The translations under genes and the position numbers were made by a program. The notes under the pieces are model-generated. The model saw only the letters and a list, made by a program, of their open reading frames with translations, was not told where the DNA came from and did no database searches. 64,000 nucleotides of DNA from positions 9,005 to 73,004 of the forward strand of contig JOHN01000041.1 of assembly GCA_000719695.1 (NCBI GenBank), read 5' to 3'. The stretch is from Streptomyces sp. NRRL F-6131. Its GTDB lineage: Bacteria > Actinomycetota > Actinomycetes > Streptomycetales > Streptomycetaceae. Below are positions 53,838-62,855 of this stretch, in pieces (positions within the stretch are counted from its first letter, which is position 1; every line of letters begins with the position of its first letter).

Positions 53838-55672
53838 GCGGGCCACCCCGCGTGGGAGCGTGCTGCCGCAGCGTCGAGGCCGAGGGCAGCCCGGACGCTG
53901 TGCTCGATGCCGGCGGCGTCCAGGCCGGCCTCGTGCAGGAGCTCGGTACGGGTGCCGTGGGTGAGGTAGGCGTGTGGCAGGCCGAGGGCGCTGATCGGGG
54001 TCGCCACGCCGGCGATGCGGCACGCCTCGGCGAGGGCCGCGCCGACGCCGCCGCTGCTGATGGCGTCCTCGATGCTGACGACCAGGCGGTTCCGGGCCGC
54101 GAGAGCGGGCAGCGCGGGGTTGACGGGCCAGCACCATTCCGGATCGACGACCGTCACCCCGATCCCCCCGGCAGCGAGGCGGTCGGCGCTTTCCAGAGCG
54201 GCGGCCGCGAGCGGCCCGACCGGGACCAGGAGGACATCGAGCGGCAGACGGGCGCTGCGGTGCAGGATGTCGATGCCGTCCATCCGGGCGACCGCGTCGA
54301 TGGCGGCACCGGTCGCCTGCTTGGGCAGACGCAGGACGGTCGGTCCGCCCACCTCGTCGAGGGCTTCGCGCAGCAGCGCGCGAAGCCGGACGGTGTCCCG
54401 GGGAGCGGCGATCCGCAGCCCTGGCACCGAGCGCAGCACTGCGAGGTCCCACAGGCCGTGGTGGCTCGGCCCGTCCGGGCCCGTCACCCCGGCGCGGTCC
54501 AGCACGAAGGTCACCGCAAGGCGGTGCAGCCCGACGTCCATGAGCACCTGGTCGAAGGCTCGGTTCAGGAAGGTGGCGTAGACGGCGACCACGGGGTGGA
54601 GGCCCGCCGTCGCGAGCCCGGCGGCGCACGTCACCGCGTGTTGTTCGGCGATCCCGACGTCGAAGACGCGCTCGGGGAAGCGCTGCGCCATCTGGTCGAG
54701 GCCGGTGGGCTGGAGCATCGCCGCCGTCAGCGCCACCACGTCGGGCCGCTGTCCGGCGGCTTCGGCCAGCGCCCGGCCGAAGGCTTCGGTCCAGGTGAGG
54801 GCACCGGCCGCGACCGGTGTGCCGGTGGTCGGGTCGAGGACGCCGACGGCATGGAGGTGGTCCGTGCGGTCGGATTCGGCGGGTCCGTAGCCTTTTCCCT
54901 TGGTGGTGATCGCGTGCACCACCACCGGCCCCTCCAGGGAGCGGGCGTGGCGCAGGGCCTCTTCCAGGGCCGGGATGTCGTGGCCGTCCACGGGCCCGAG
55001 GTACGCGAGGCCGAGCGCGGCGAACACGTTGCCCGCCGGCCGGGCAGGACCGGCGGCGCGCAGCTGTGCCAGGTGGGCCGCCATCGCTCCGGCGGTGGGT
55101 GCGTAGGAGCGGGCGTTGTCGTTGAGGACGACGATCACCGGCCGCTCGGGAGCGCTGCCGAGGTTGTTGAGTGCCTCCCAGGCCATCCCGCCGGTCAGCG
55201 CGCCGTCACCGATCACCGCGACGACCGCCCGGTCCCGCCGCCCGGACAGCCGGTGGGCGCGGGCGATGCCGTCCGCGTAGGACAGCGCCGTGGAGGCGTG
55301 GGAGTTCTCGACCAGGTCGTGCGCGGACTCGGACCGCGACGGATAGCCCGACAGGCCGCCCTACCGGCGCAGCGTCGTGAACGAACCCGCCCGCCCCGTC
55401 AGCATTTTGTGGACGTACGCCTGGTGGCCGGTGTCGAAGACGATCGCATCGCGCGGGGAGTGGAACACCCGGTGCAGCGCGATCGTCAGCTCCACCGCGC
55501 CGAGGTTCGGGCCGAGGTGTCCGCCGGTCGCGCAGACCCGCTCGACCAGGAAGGAGCGGATGCGCCGGGCCAGGGCGGGCAGTTCGGCCTCGGACAGGGC
55601 CCGTAGCCCGTCCAGGTCCGGGACGGCATCGGGAGCGGGGGCGTCAGCCTGGTCCCGTCGAGTTCGTGGCAC
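53834..55672 (-). pseudogene. dxs: 1-deoxy-D-xylulose-5-phosphate synthase with in-frame TAG
   Basis: One continuous Dxs frame of about 612 codons broken only by a TAG at 55361-55363 (codon about 104). Before it: [25 protein letters not shown] and [15 protein letters not shown], with both active-site His. After it: G-G-L-S-G-Y-P-S-R-S-E-S, NSHASTALSYADGI, thiamine loop [34 protein letters not shown] and C-terminal transketolase domain. Related enzymes have Lys, Tyr or Glu at the TAG position, one base change away. GTG 55672 with AGGGGA upstream. First gene of the terpenoid operon. It may be a genuine nonsense mutation, a sequencing error, or a read-through codon; the downstream part has no good start that would restore an enzyme. 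Confidence 0.88.
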
Positions 55673-55885
55673 AGCGGTTCCCCTTTCACGGCAAGGGAGT
55701 TGCTTGAGTGGGTATGCCTCTGGCACATTCCAGGGGCGGGGTGGCTGACGAGTCGTTCCCGCCGGAGTCCCAGTGCAGCACCTCCATCCGGCCGGCACCA
55801 CAGACCTCGCCCACCGGCGCGGTGCGCGCGTCGCCCAGTCGTGAACTTGTGAATTTCCCTGCGGGCTCAGGAGCGAGGAGCCACC

Positions 55886-57208
55886 ATGTCTTCCACCGTT
55901 TCCCCCACACCGAACACCCGTCTCGCCCGTCTGCTGGACGAGACCGGATGGAGCCAGCAGCAGCTGGCGGCCCACATCGTCCGGGCGGCCGCACGCCACG
56001 ACCGGGCGCTCACCTGCCGACGATCCACCGTCTCCCGATGGCTGGCCGGATCACGGCCCAGACAGCAGCTCGCCGCTCTGCTCCTGGAAGTCCTCGCAGA
56101 TCGGCTCGGCCGCCCCGTCACCGCACACGATGCCGGACTCACCCGCGCCCCGGCCGAGCTCGTCACTCCCGCCCCGGACGGCGATCCCGCACGCAGACTG
56201 GCCCGGCTCGCCGAGGCCGATCTGAGTCACGAGTATCCCGTTTCTCTCGGCGCCCCGGTCCTCGCCGCCGTCCGGCTCAGCCGGTCGATCCGGCCGACGG
56301 CCCCACCTCGGACCCCCCGTGCGGGAGCAGCGGCGGACGTGGGGGCCATCGACGAGATGGCGGTGCTGTTCGCCGCCGCCCTCCACAAGCTCGGCCCCGC
56401 TCACGTCCGCGCCCCGCTGACCGCCTACCTCGCCCGTGTAGTCACCCCCAGGCTGCGGGCGCAGTCCACCGACGCCGACCGCTGCGCGCTCGGCACGGCC
56501 ACGGCGAGGCTCGTCCTTCTGCTGGCCACCGCCTGCGCGGGAACCGGTGACGACGCCCTGGCCTTGCACCATTACCGCATCGCCGCCGAACTTGCGGCCG
56601 AAACCGGGAGCCCGGCGACCACGGCCATCGCCCTGCGCGCCATGGGCGGCCATGCCTACGACCTCGGCGACCACGGTGGCGGGGTCGTCGACCTCGCCCG
56701 GCACGCCGCCGACCTCGCCCGCCAGGCCCCCGCCGGCGTGCGGGCGTACACACTGGCCCACCTCGCGGTCGTCCAGGCACACCACGACCCCAACGCCGCA
56801 CTGGCGGCGCTCAGACAGGCCGAGCACGTCCACGAGGCCGCTGGCAGCGCTCCCGGACCGTTCGTCAGCTATCCGCTCGCGGCCCTGCACTTCCAACGGG
56901 CACAGACCCTGACCGTGCTCGGCGACCACACCGGGGCGCTCGACGCGCTAGCCGCTTCCCTCGCCGGCCGAGGTCCCGCCGAACGCCACCTGGCCCTCCT
57001 CACCCGGGCCGGGCTCGCCGAGAAGCACCTGCGCCTCGGTCACCTGGACGAGGCCGTCCACCACTGGGGGCTGTTCCTGGACGGCGCTCCGGACCGGCAG
57101 GCCAGGCGCGTCGGCTGGGCGCTCCGGTCCATCCGCCAGAACCTCCGCCCCTACCAGAGCTACGGCCCGGCCGCTGCTCTCATCGTCCGTGCCGCAGGGC
57201 CCGGTTGA
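55886..57208 (+). CDS. XRE-type regulator with helical C-terminal repeats
   Basis: 440 aa. N-terminal lambda-repressor-like helix-turn-helix (residues 10-60, [19 protein letters not shown]... STVSRWLAG). The remaining 350 residues are mostly helical TPR-like repeats ([73 protein letters not shown]) as in streptomycete XRE-TPR regulators. ATG 55886 with GAGGAG upstream. Transcribed divergently from the terpenoid operon across 213 bp, the natural place for its regulator, but the target is inferred from position only. Confidence 0.88.
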   Translation: MSSTVSPTPNTRLARLLDETGWSQQQLAAHIVRAAARHDRALTCRRSTVSRWLAGSRPRQQLAALLLEVLADRLGRPVTAHDAGLTRAPAELVTPAPDGDPARRLARLAEADLSHEYPVSLGAPVLAAVRLSRSIRPTAPPRTPRAGAAADVGAIDEMAVLFAAALHKLGPAHVRAPLTAYLARVVTPRLRAQSTDADRCALGTATARLVLLLATACAGTGDDALALHHYRIAAELAAETGSPATTAIALRAMGGHAYDLGDHGGGVVDLARHAADLARQAPAGVRAYTLAHLAVVQAHHDPNAALAALRQAEHVHEAAGSAPGPFVSYPLAALHFQRAQTLTVLGDHTGALDALAASLAGRGPAERHLALLTRAGLAEKHLRLGHLDEAVHHWGLFLDGAPDRQARRVGWALRSIRQNLRPYQSYGPAAALIVRAAGPG

Positions 57209-57938
57209 CCCGTCGGCCCGAACAGCCGACGGTTCGGACCGCTCCGAACGCCACACCGCCGCCATCGGATTCGGATCGTCCATGGCCGCCCTCCTTCTCT
57301 TGAGGCCGGCGGCAACGCGCGGACGCGCGGGCTGCCGGCGCGGACTGGCAGTGAAGCGCCGCCGGGCAGGGGCGTCAATGCGGCTGAGGGTATTTGTTAC
57401 TCTCATTTCCTTGTTCGTTACGGAGCGTGCCACATCGTCCGACCCGGGCCGGACAGCCCGGCCGTCAGCCGCTGCCGCTGGCGGGCGGATCGTGGCGGGT
57501 CCGGCGCGCCGGCGGACAACTACCGCACCGAGGTGGCCCACGGGGCGGATCCGGCCCGCAACAGGGTCGCCCTGCCCAGGTGCGGCTCCGTCAACAAGTG
57601 ATCCGATTATTTTGGCAAGTTCAGGGAACTATTGCGGCATAAAGCCCGCTTGGGACGAGTGGAGATCGGATCACCGACATCTCGCCAGAGTGCGGAGTGT
57701 GATGTTTCGTCCGTCTTGCTATCGCTCGACAGGGTGACACCGGGGCGTTGTTGCCGGTCGGGGGTTCGAGGTTCGTTCGGGTGACGGCATGGACATACGC
57801 AGGCCAGGGCTTCGGCAAAGAACAATCCAGTCTTCGCCATATCGCGCGGGCCGCCCAGCACACCGTCCCCGACAACTGGGCCCGGTCACCGGCTTCCTGG
57901 CATGCTCTTGTCCCCATCACCTTTCGGATCCAGGTGAG
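57209..57938. other. Gene-free stretch, moderately A/T-rich
   Basis: 730 bp without a supported gene. A fragment on the plus strand near 57510-57602 reads GAPADNYRTEVAHGADPARN and then RVALPRCGSVNK before a stop. It looks like a gene end but is unidentified. The section 57590-57850 is lower in G+C than its surroundings, consistent with inserted DNA next to the IS5 element. Confidence 0.4.
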
Positions 57939-58705
57939 TCATTCGGCCCAGGAACCTCCTTCCGAGTTCCTCCCGGCTGAGCCGGGGGTACAAACAGAGC
58001 GCCTCGTGGCGCACTTCGTTCGCTCGACGACCCACCGCACGGCTCCGAGGCCGGAGCCGTGCGGCACTCCTCGCCGGGCGATGACCGGCTTGATGCCCCG
58101 CTTCCACAGCAGCCGGCGGTACTTGTCGAAGTCGTAGCCCCGGTCGGCGAACAGCTGCCGGGGCCGGTGGCGTGGTCGCCCCGTTGTCCCGCGGATGTGG
58201 GGAATGGCGTCCAGGAGCGGCAGGAGCTGGGTGACGTCGTGGCGGTTGCCGCCGGTCAGGGTGATGGCCAGTGGCGTGCCCCGGCCGTCCGTGATCACGT
58301 GGTGCTTCGAGCCCGGTCGAGCGCGGTCGACCGGGCTCGGTCCCGTTTTGGGCCGCCGCGACGGGCCTGGTGATGCGAGCCGTCGATCACCGCCCGCGAC
58401 CAGTCCAGCTCACCGGCACGGTGCAGTTCGGTCAGCAGCAGCTGGTGCAGCCGGTCCCACACCCCGGCCTCGTGCCAGTCCCGCAGCCGGCGCCAGCAGG
58501 TCATGCCCGACCCGAAGCCGAGTTCCTGCGGCAGCCGCTCCCAATGGATTCCTGTGTGCAACACGAACAGGACCCCCTGCAAGCAGCCCCGGTCGTCCAG
58601 CGGCGGGCGGCCGATCCTGCGCAGCCGCTGCTGCCGCATCGGCAGCAGCGGTTCAATCCGATCCCACAGGTCGTCCGACACCAACCACGGCGGATTCTTC
58701 CCCAC
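57939..58705 (-). mobile_element. IS5-family transposase in two frames, 3' end lost
   Basis: GTG 58705 opens orfA: WLVSDDLWDRIEPLLP, GRPPLDDRGCLQGVLFVL, HWERLPQELGFGSGMTCWRRLRDWHEAGVW, WSRAVIDGSHHQARRGGPKR. Homology then moves to the -1 frame at an A-AAA-C run (58345-58349) and continues G-S-K-H-H-V-I-T-D-G-R-G-T-P-L-A, LTGGNRHDVTQLLPLLDAIP, LFADRGYDFDKYRRLLWKRGIKPVIARRGV and AVRWVVER. The slip looks like the programmed -1 frameshift of the IS427 subgroup. After VVER, which should continue FAWLHQF, the sequence becomes unrelated near 58015, so the last 40 or so residues are missing and this copy is probably dead. Terminal repeats were not identified. Confidence 0.83.
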
Positions 58706-59615
58706 GGCCTACTCAACGAGCCGATTGAAAACCAGATATGGGCGCGAAGCCGTTCTGTTAGCTCCTCTAAGGGGGGAGCTGGCGACTCCGGCGGACCGAG
58801 TCGCTGACCTCGGCGAGGAGCTGCACCTCGTCAACGACAGCCTTGGCCGTGAACCTGCCTTCCGGAGAAATCGGCCGGCCGCCGCTGTCAGCCGGTCCCC
58901 CTCGCGTCCGCCTCGGCCCGCTCCCACCTCAGCGGCTCAGGCCGCCGCCCGGGAGGGCGCGCGAGGGCCGGCCCCGGTGCCCCGGAGCCGGCCGCCGATC
59001 GCCGCGGCCTCGCCCGGACGCCGCCGGTCGCCCTGACCGGCGCTACCAGCGGATCACGGCCCCGCCAAACCGGCGGATCTCCGCATCCTCGTCCTCGCCC
59101 CCTCACCGCCCGCCGTGCCCTGACGTTTCGTCAGGCCACCCGATCGGCAGATACGGCCGGCTGAACTCCCGATCGGCATCAGTCAATTGCACTCGCGTCA
59201 TACAACACGATTTATCGGATCAGGTACGCCACGAGGGGGAAGCCCGCAGATTGATCACAATCAGATACTCGGCCTCGTACAACCGAATGCGCCGAAGCGT
59301 GATACCTGTCACAGGGGCTCCGGAAGCCACCAAGATCCAGTGGCCGCGGCCATATGACGCCAGCACTGATCGGGCCGTGCGGGCGTCATGCCTTCCTGTC
59401 CGTTTGCTCAGGCCGCAGGTCGGGGCGAGACCCAGTACTCCAGCATGACGTCGACGTCTTGCCTGTTCAGAGGGCTGTGCGGTGACGAGAGGCCGCGGAG
59501 CATGGAGCGTGCGCCGTTTTCTCTTCCAGGTTGTTGGAATGGAACTCGTGTCGGGGCGCGGACGAGGATTTCGGCAGCCCATCTGGGATCGATTCCCCTC
59601 TGAAGGGAACTGCTC
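58706..59615. other. Gene-free stretch
   Basis: About 900 bp with no gene I can support. The part to about 58790 may belong to the IS5 end. 59150-59360 is lower in G+C than average. A minus-strand frame ending near 59220 (ITLRRIRLYEAEYLIVINL) looks protein-like but has no credible start. GAAGGGA before 59616 is the ribosome-binding site of the next gene. Confidence 0.4.
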
Positions 59616-59885
59616 GTGACCAAACCCTTGTTCGCCGTCCGCCTCCGGGCGGCCGTCACCTCGGGCCTCCTCGCGGCCATCACGGTTGCCGGGATCGGGC
59701 TGGGGACCGTCCCGGCCCAGGCAGACCCACCGCCGAGCGCGACCTGCAACCCGGAGGTCGACCGCGTCTGGGACGACATCGCCTCGGCAGTCGTTATTCC
59801 GGTCATCACCGAGTTCACCTCGCTCAACGTCGCCCCCGGGACGACCGGCCAGGTGCAGCGGCAGCTCAGCGGACGAACGGCCTGA
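59616..59885 (+). CDS. Small secreted protein
   Basis: 89 aa. GTG 59616 with GAAGGGA seven bases upstream. Clear signal peptide (VTSGLLAAITVAGIGLGTVPAQA, cleavage after about residue 36). Mature part of about 53 residues with a single Cys (CNPEVDRVWDDIASAVVIPV...) and a Gln/Arg-rich end. No family recognised. Convergent with the DUF1990 gene 33 bp downstream. Confidence 0.6.
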   Translation: MTKPLFAVRLRAAVTSGLLAAITVAGIGLGTVPAQADPPPSATCNPEVDRVWDDIASAVVIPVITEFTSLNVAPGTTGQVQRQLSGRTA

Positions 59886-59918
59886 CTGAGGCCGGGGCAC
59901 CCGCACGATTTCCGGCAT

Positions 59919-60509
59919 TCAACCTGTTGCAGCCGCCCGTGCCACCACGCGGAGGTAGCGTTCGGTCGCCAAGTGTTGGAGTACGGCAGCCACCGGCCTG
60001 CCGAGCCGGGCGTACCAGGCCGCAACGCGGGAGAAGGCGGTCACCTCGAACCACACGTCGCCCGCCGCGTCCATGGTCACAACGAAGGACTCCTCGCCGC
60101 ACTCCGGATGGCCGGGCAGCGTGCCGTAGGCGAAGCCGATCCGGTCTAGCTCCTCGACGGTCCAGACCACCCGGCAGGGAATGACCAGCCGGGGCAGCGG
60201 CAGGCGGGGCAGGGCGGTCCTCAGGAGCACGGTGGTACCGGCCGAAATCTGCGCGGGCGGCGGATAGACCGCGAACCCCGTACCCAACTGGGTCCCCCAG
60301 CCGAGTACGTACGCGCCGGCGCGGTTCAGTACGGCGGGCCCGCGGCCGAGATGGATCCGCCGGCGCAGCCAGGAGTAGCCGGGCGGCAGCGCTGCCGCCC
60401 GGGTGGCGCCGACCTCCGGGTAGCTGGGCGCGGTGGCGCAGGCGGCGAGGTAGCGGCGGTGCAGGGCGGTCGAGGTCACCCGACAGTTGTACGACAGCGG
60501 GTACGGCAC
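59919..60509 (-). CDS. DUF1990 family protein
   Basis: 196 aa. Conserved blocks of DUF1990: SYPEVGATRAAALPPGYSWLRRRIHLGRG, VLGWGTQLGTGFAVYPP, VIPCRVVWTVEELDRIGFAYGTLPGHPECGEESFVV, and VWFEVTAFSRVAAWYARLGRPVAAVLQHLATERYL. Members fold like START/SRPBCC-type lipid-binding proteins and have no assigned reaction. GTG 60509 opens the frame without a good ribosome-binding site; a GTG at 60479 (M-T-S-T-A-L-H-R-R-Y) is a realistic alternative. Divergent from the membrane protein gene at 60572. Confidence 0.83.
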   Translation of the reverse strand: MPYPLSYNCRVTSTALHRRYLAACATAPSYPEVGATRAAALPPGYSWLRRRIHLGRGPAVLNRAGAYVLGWGTQLGTGFAVYPPPAQISAGTTVLLRTALPRLPLPRLVIPCRVVWTVEELDRIGFAYGTLPGHPECGEESFVVTMDAAGDVWFEVTAFSRVAAWYARLGRPVAAVLQHLATERYLRVVARAAATG

Positions 60510-60571
60510 GGTCCAATCTGCGCGTAGTTCAATAGCTGTACAGGCGTGGCGATGCCAGGGGAGGGCACCCG

Positions 60572-60847
60572 ATGCTGAATGAGAATCGCAGGGACAAGCG
60601 CGCGTTGTCGGTCCTCGAGCGGTGGATGGTCGGCGTTTACATCGTCGCCGCCGCTCTGTTCATCGGCTTCCACCCGAAGGGGACTGTGGCGCCGCTGACT
60701 GACTGGCGCTCTTTGGCGGTCGGCGTCCTGGGGCTGGCCGTCTCCGGCATCGTGTCCTACGCATGGGACCGGAAGGCGGGCTTCGCCGTCGTGATCGGGC
60801 TCGCCAACGGGTACCTGGCGGCCGGAGTCACCTACCAGTTCCTGTAG
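60572..60847 (+). CDS. Small three-helix membrane protein
   Basis: 91 aa. ATG 60572 with GGGAGGG seven bases upstream. Three hydrophobic segments: MVGVYIVAAALFIGF (19-33), SLAVGVLGLAVSGIVSYAW (47-65) and FAVVIGLANGYLAAGVTYQFL (71-91). The N-terminus (NENRRDKRALS) is basic and cytoplasmic. No family name can be given. Confidence 0.7.
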   Translation: MLNENRRDKRALSVLERWMVGVYIVAAALFIGFHPKGTVAPLTDWRSLAVGVLGLAVSGIVSYAWDRKAGFAVVIGLANGYLAAGVTYQFL

Positions 60848-60872
60848 CCGGTCCGGGCCCGTACGGGTGGGT

Positions 60873-60894
60873 TGGTTCAGGGCGCCCTGAACCA
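60873..60894. repeat. Perfect 22-bp loopless palindrome
   Basis: A continuous palindrome centred between 60883 and 60884 (half-site TGGTTCAGGGC) lying 25 bp after the membrane-protein stop and 73 bp before the stop of the convergent LuxR-type gene. With no loop it is a better protein-binding site than a terminator, though a cruciform or terminator is possible. Confidence 0.7.
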
Positions 60895-60967
60895 GACTCA
60901 GGCGACGAAAGTGCTCACCCGCTGGCGGCTACGGGCCGTAGTCTCCCTCACGGCCCGACGAGTTCCA

Positions 60968-61531
60968 TTAGGCGTGGATCAGGCTGTGCGTGGTGAGGTG
61001 GCTGCTGCTCGCGACGGCTGCCTCGAGGAGGGCGGCGGTGGGGGTCGCGCACTGGCAGGGGTGGGTTCGCGGCAAGGCGTTGAGGGCGTGGAGGATGACC
61101 ACGGCCCGGCCGGGGGCGGAGGTGGCGGTGTCCGCTCCGATGCGTGTGTAGAGCCGCCTGGTGCGGGCCTTGAGTGCCCGGTGGGAGACGCTCACGCCGC
61201 GTTCGACCAGGGCGCTGAGGGTGAAGCCCCGGACCAGGTCGAGCATGTCGTCCAGCTCGGCGGCCCTGACCAGCGCGGCGAACGGGCGCGGGTCTCTGCG
61301 GGGGACGATGAGGCCGGTGCAGCAGCCGATGTGCACGGCCTGGACACGGGTGGCCGCACCCAGTGCCGACAGCGTCTTCTGGACGCGCTTGGTCCCGCCT
61401 GTCCTTGTGGTGCCGAACTCGGCGCCGATCTCCTCGTCGCTCAGGCCGGCGCCGAGCATGCCCAGGACGGTGTGCTCGGCGGTGGTCAGGACGGGCCTCA
61501 CCCGGCAGTGCGGACAGGGCTTCCCCCACAC
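60968..61531 (-). CDS. LuxR-type HTH regulator, downstream copy
   Basis: 187 aa. An N-terminal C-P-H-C (residues 6-9) is followed by a first LuxR-like HTH (LTTAEHTVLGMLGAGLSDEEIGAEFGTTRTGGTKRVQKTLSALG). A second, weaker one lies in the C-terminal half (FTLSALVERGVSVSHRALKARTRRLYTRIGA). No receiver or sensor domain. The frame opens at GTG 61531, inside the end of the paralogue upstream (34-bp overlap), so it is translationally coupled, but no clear ribosome-binding site is seen and the first residues are uncertain. Confidence 0.68.
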   Translation of the reverse strand: MWGKPCPHCRVRPVLTTAEHTVLGMLGAGLSDEEIGAEFGTTRTGGTKRVQKTLSALGAATRVQAVHIGCCTGLIVPRRDPRPFAALVRAAELDDMLDLVRGFTLSALVERGVSVSHRALKARTRRLYTRIGADTATSAPGRAVVILHALNALPRTHPCQCATPTAALLEAAVASSSHLTTHSLIHA

Positions 61532-62109
61532 CAGGCCGGTGGGCGCCGCCGGGACGGTGGTTCGGCAGCGGCAGGGGTGGCTGTCGGCAGCAGCCGGGCC
61601 CCGTGCAGCTGGTACACCGTCATGACCGTGCGTCCCGGACCCTCGGGTACGCCGAGGTCGGCGGCCAGCCGACCGAGGACGTGGATGAGCCGTCCCCGGT
61701 CGATCCCCAGCAGAGCGGCGGTCTCGACCGCGGAGTGCCCGAGGAGGAGATGTCGCACGATTTGCGCTTCGTGGTCGGTCAGGGCCCGGGTCAGGTACAC
61801 GGGTCGCGCGGGGGCGGGCAGGAGCATGGTCCGGTAGGCGATGTCGACGGCCTGGGCACGGGAGGCCGCGCCCAGGTGGTCCAGGGCCCGCGCGAGCAGG
61901 CCTTCGGCCGCCGTTGCGTCCGGGTTCGCCCGGGTGCCGAGTCCGAGCTGCTGGGCGATGCCCCGGGCCGCAGCTCCCTGGGTGATCAGGGTCAGGGCCT
62001 GCTGCCTCTCCCAGGTCACGGCGAGGCGCTCGCCGCAGTGCGGGCAGGCGCGGCCCAGGACACGGCGCGGCGGCGGCTTGTCGGCCGCGTGGATCTCCAG
62101 GTTCGTCAT
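61498..62109 (-). CDS. LuxR-type HTH regulator, upstream copy
   Basis: 203 aa, paralogous in layout to the following gene. A C-P-H-C-G-E-R zinc-ribbon-like half (about residues 22-28) is followed by a first HTH-like helix set (WERQQALTLITQGAAARGIAQQLGLGTRANPDATAAEGLLARALDHLG) and then a LuxR-type HTH (LTDHEAQIVRHLLLGHSAVETAALLGIDRGRLIHVLGRLAADLGV). ATG 62109 is chosen; upstream frame is random. The 740 bp before it are non-coding and full of hairpins. Confidence 0.7.
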   Translation of the reverse strand: MTNLEIHAADKPPPRRVLGRACPHCGERLAVTWERQQALTLITQGAAARGIAQQLGLGTRANPDATAAEGLLARALDHLGAASRAQAVDIAYRTMLLPAPARPVYLTRALTDHEAQIVRHLLLGHSAVETAALLGIDRGRLIHVLGRLAADLGVPEGPGRTVMTVYQLHGARLLPTATPAAAEPPSRRRPPAWCGGSPVRTAG

Positions 62110-62218
62110 GGCGCTCCGCAGCCGCGGGCCGGCCTGGGTCGGGTCATGGTCGGTGCCTTCGTGGTCGTGACGGTCGGAAGTCGCCGGCGGGGCCGATCGT
62201 GCGGCTCCTGGGGCGGGT

Positions 62219-62842
62219 GCCCGGTCCGGGGCCGGACTGGGGGTCCGGCCCCGGACCGGGCCGGAGGCGGGATGCGCCGAAGGGGTGCGGCGCGTCCCTG
62301 GTCGTCCCGCCGCAAGCAGGGCAGCGTCGGCGGAACGTCTGGGCCCGCTGTCGGGGCTATGGGCGACGCCCCGGCACCGGGAGTCGATCAACCGAGCCCG
62401 GTGGTGCGGGGACGGGAGGGGGGAGGCCCGTCCCCGCACCGGCTCGGTGGCCGCGGCGGCCCGGCCGGTCGACCCGTTGCCCTCCCCAGGACATCGGACC
62501 AGCCAGACCGCCGCGGTGCCGGTCAACGTGAGGCGGATCGCGCCCCGGTCGCCCGGCCGGCCCCTGTACGCCCGCGCGGCGTACAGGGAGTTCGGTCACC
62601 GGGTGGGGGCCGGGCCCACCCTCAGGAATCCGGCCCTCACCCGTGCCACCGCCCGCACCACACGGGGCGGTGGCAGCTCACGGACGTCCCCCCACACGCA
62701 CCCGGGGGTGCGTGTCCAGGACGTCCGCACGGCGGTGAGCCTGACGCGCCGGTGCGCGCTGCTCTCCCGCCCGCCTCCCGCCCGTCCCCGTCGGGCGGGA
62801 GGCATGGGATCCTCGGGTCAGCCGGCGACCCCCGTCGCCGGC
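62219..62842. repeat. Array of six perfect hairpins in non-coding DNA
   Basis: Between the LuxR-type gene and the unknown gene at 62856 lie six perfect inverted repeats: 62219-62261 (18-bp stem, 7-nt loop), 62403-62440 (14 bp, 10 nt), 62562-62588 (11 bp, 5 nt), 62694-62715 (10 bp, 2 nt), 62773-62803 (12 bp, 7 nt) and 62821-62842 (9 bp, 4 nt). The last can terminate the minus-strand gene at 62856; the others have no obvious gene to serve. The stretch 62110-62855 has no supported gene. Confidence 0.8.
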
Positions 62843-62855
62843 GGGCCCGGGAGCA

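Noticed and set aside
55361..55672. N-terminal part of dxs as an independent short gene
   Set aside because: It carries only the first Dxs block, and the homology resumes in the same frame on the next codon after the TAG, so it is one interrupted gene.
59220..59918. 232-codon minus-strand frame
   Set aside because: Only its last 35 residues look protein-like; the front reads antisense to the secreted-protein gene at 59616.
62219..62842. Linear-chromosome telomere
   Set aside because: Hairpins are dense, but genes continue on both sides, the loops are not the short GNA type of archetypal telomeres, and no terminal sequence block was recognised.
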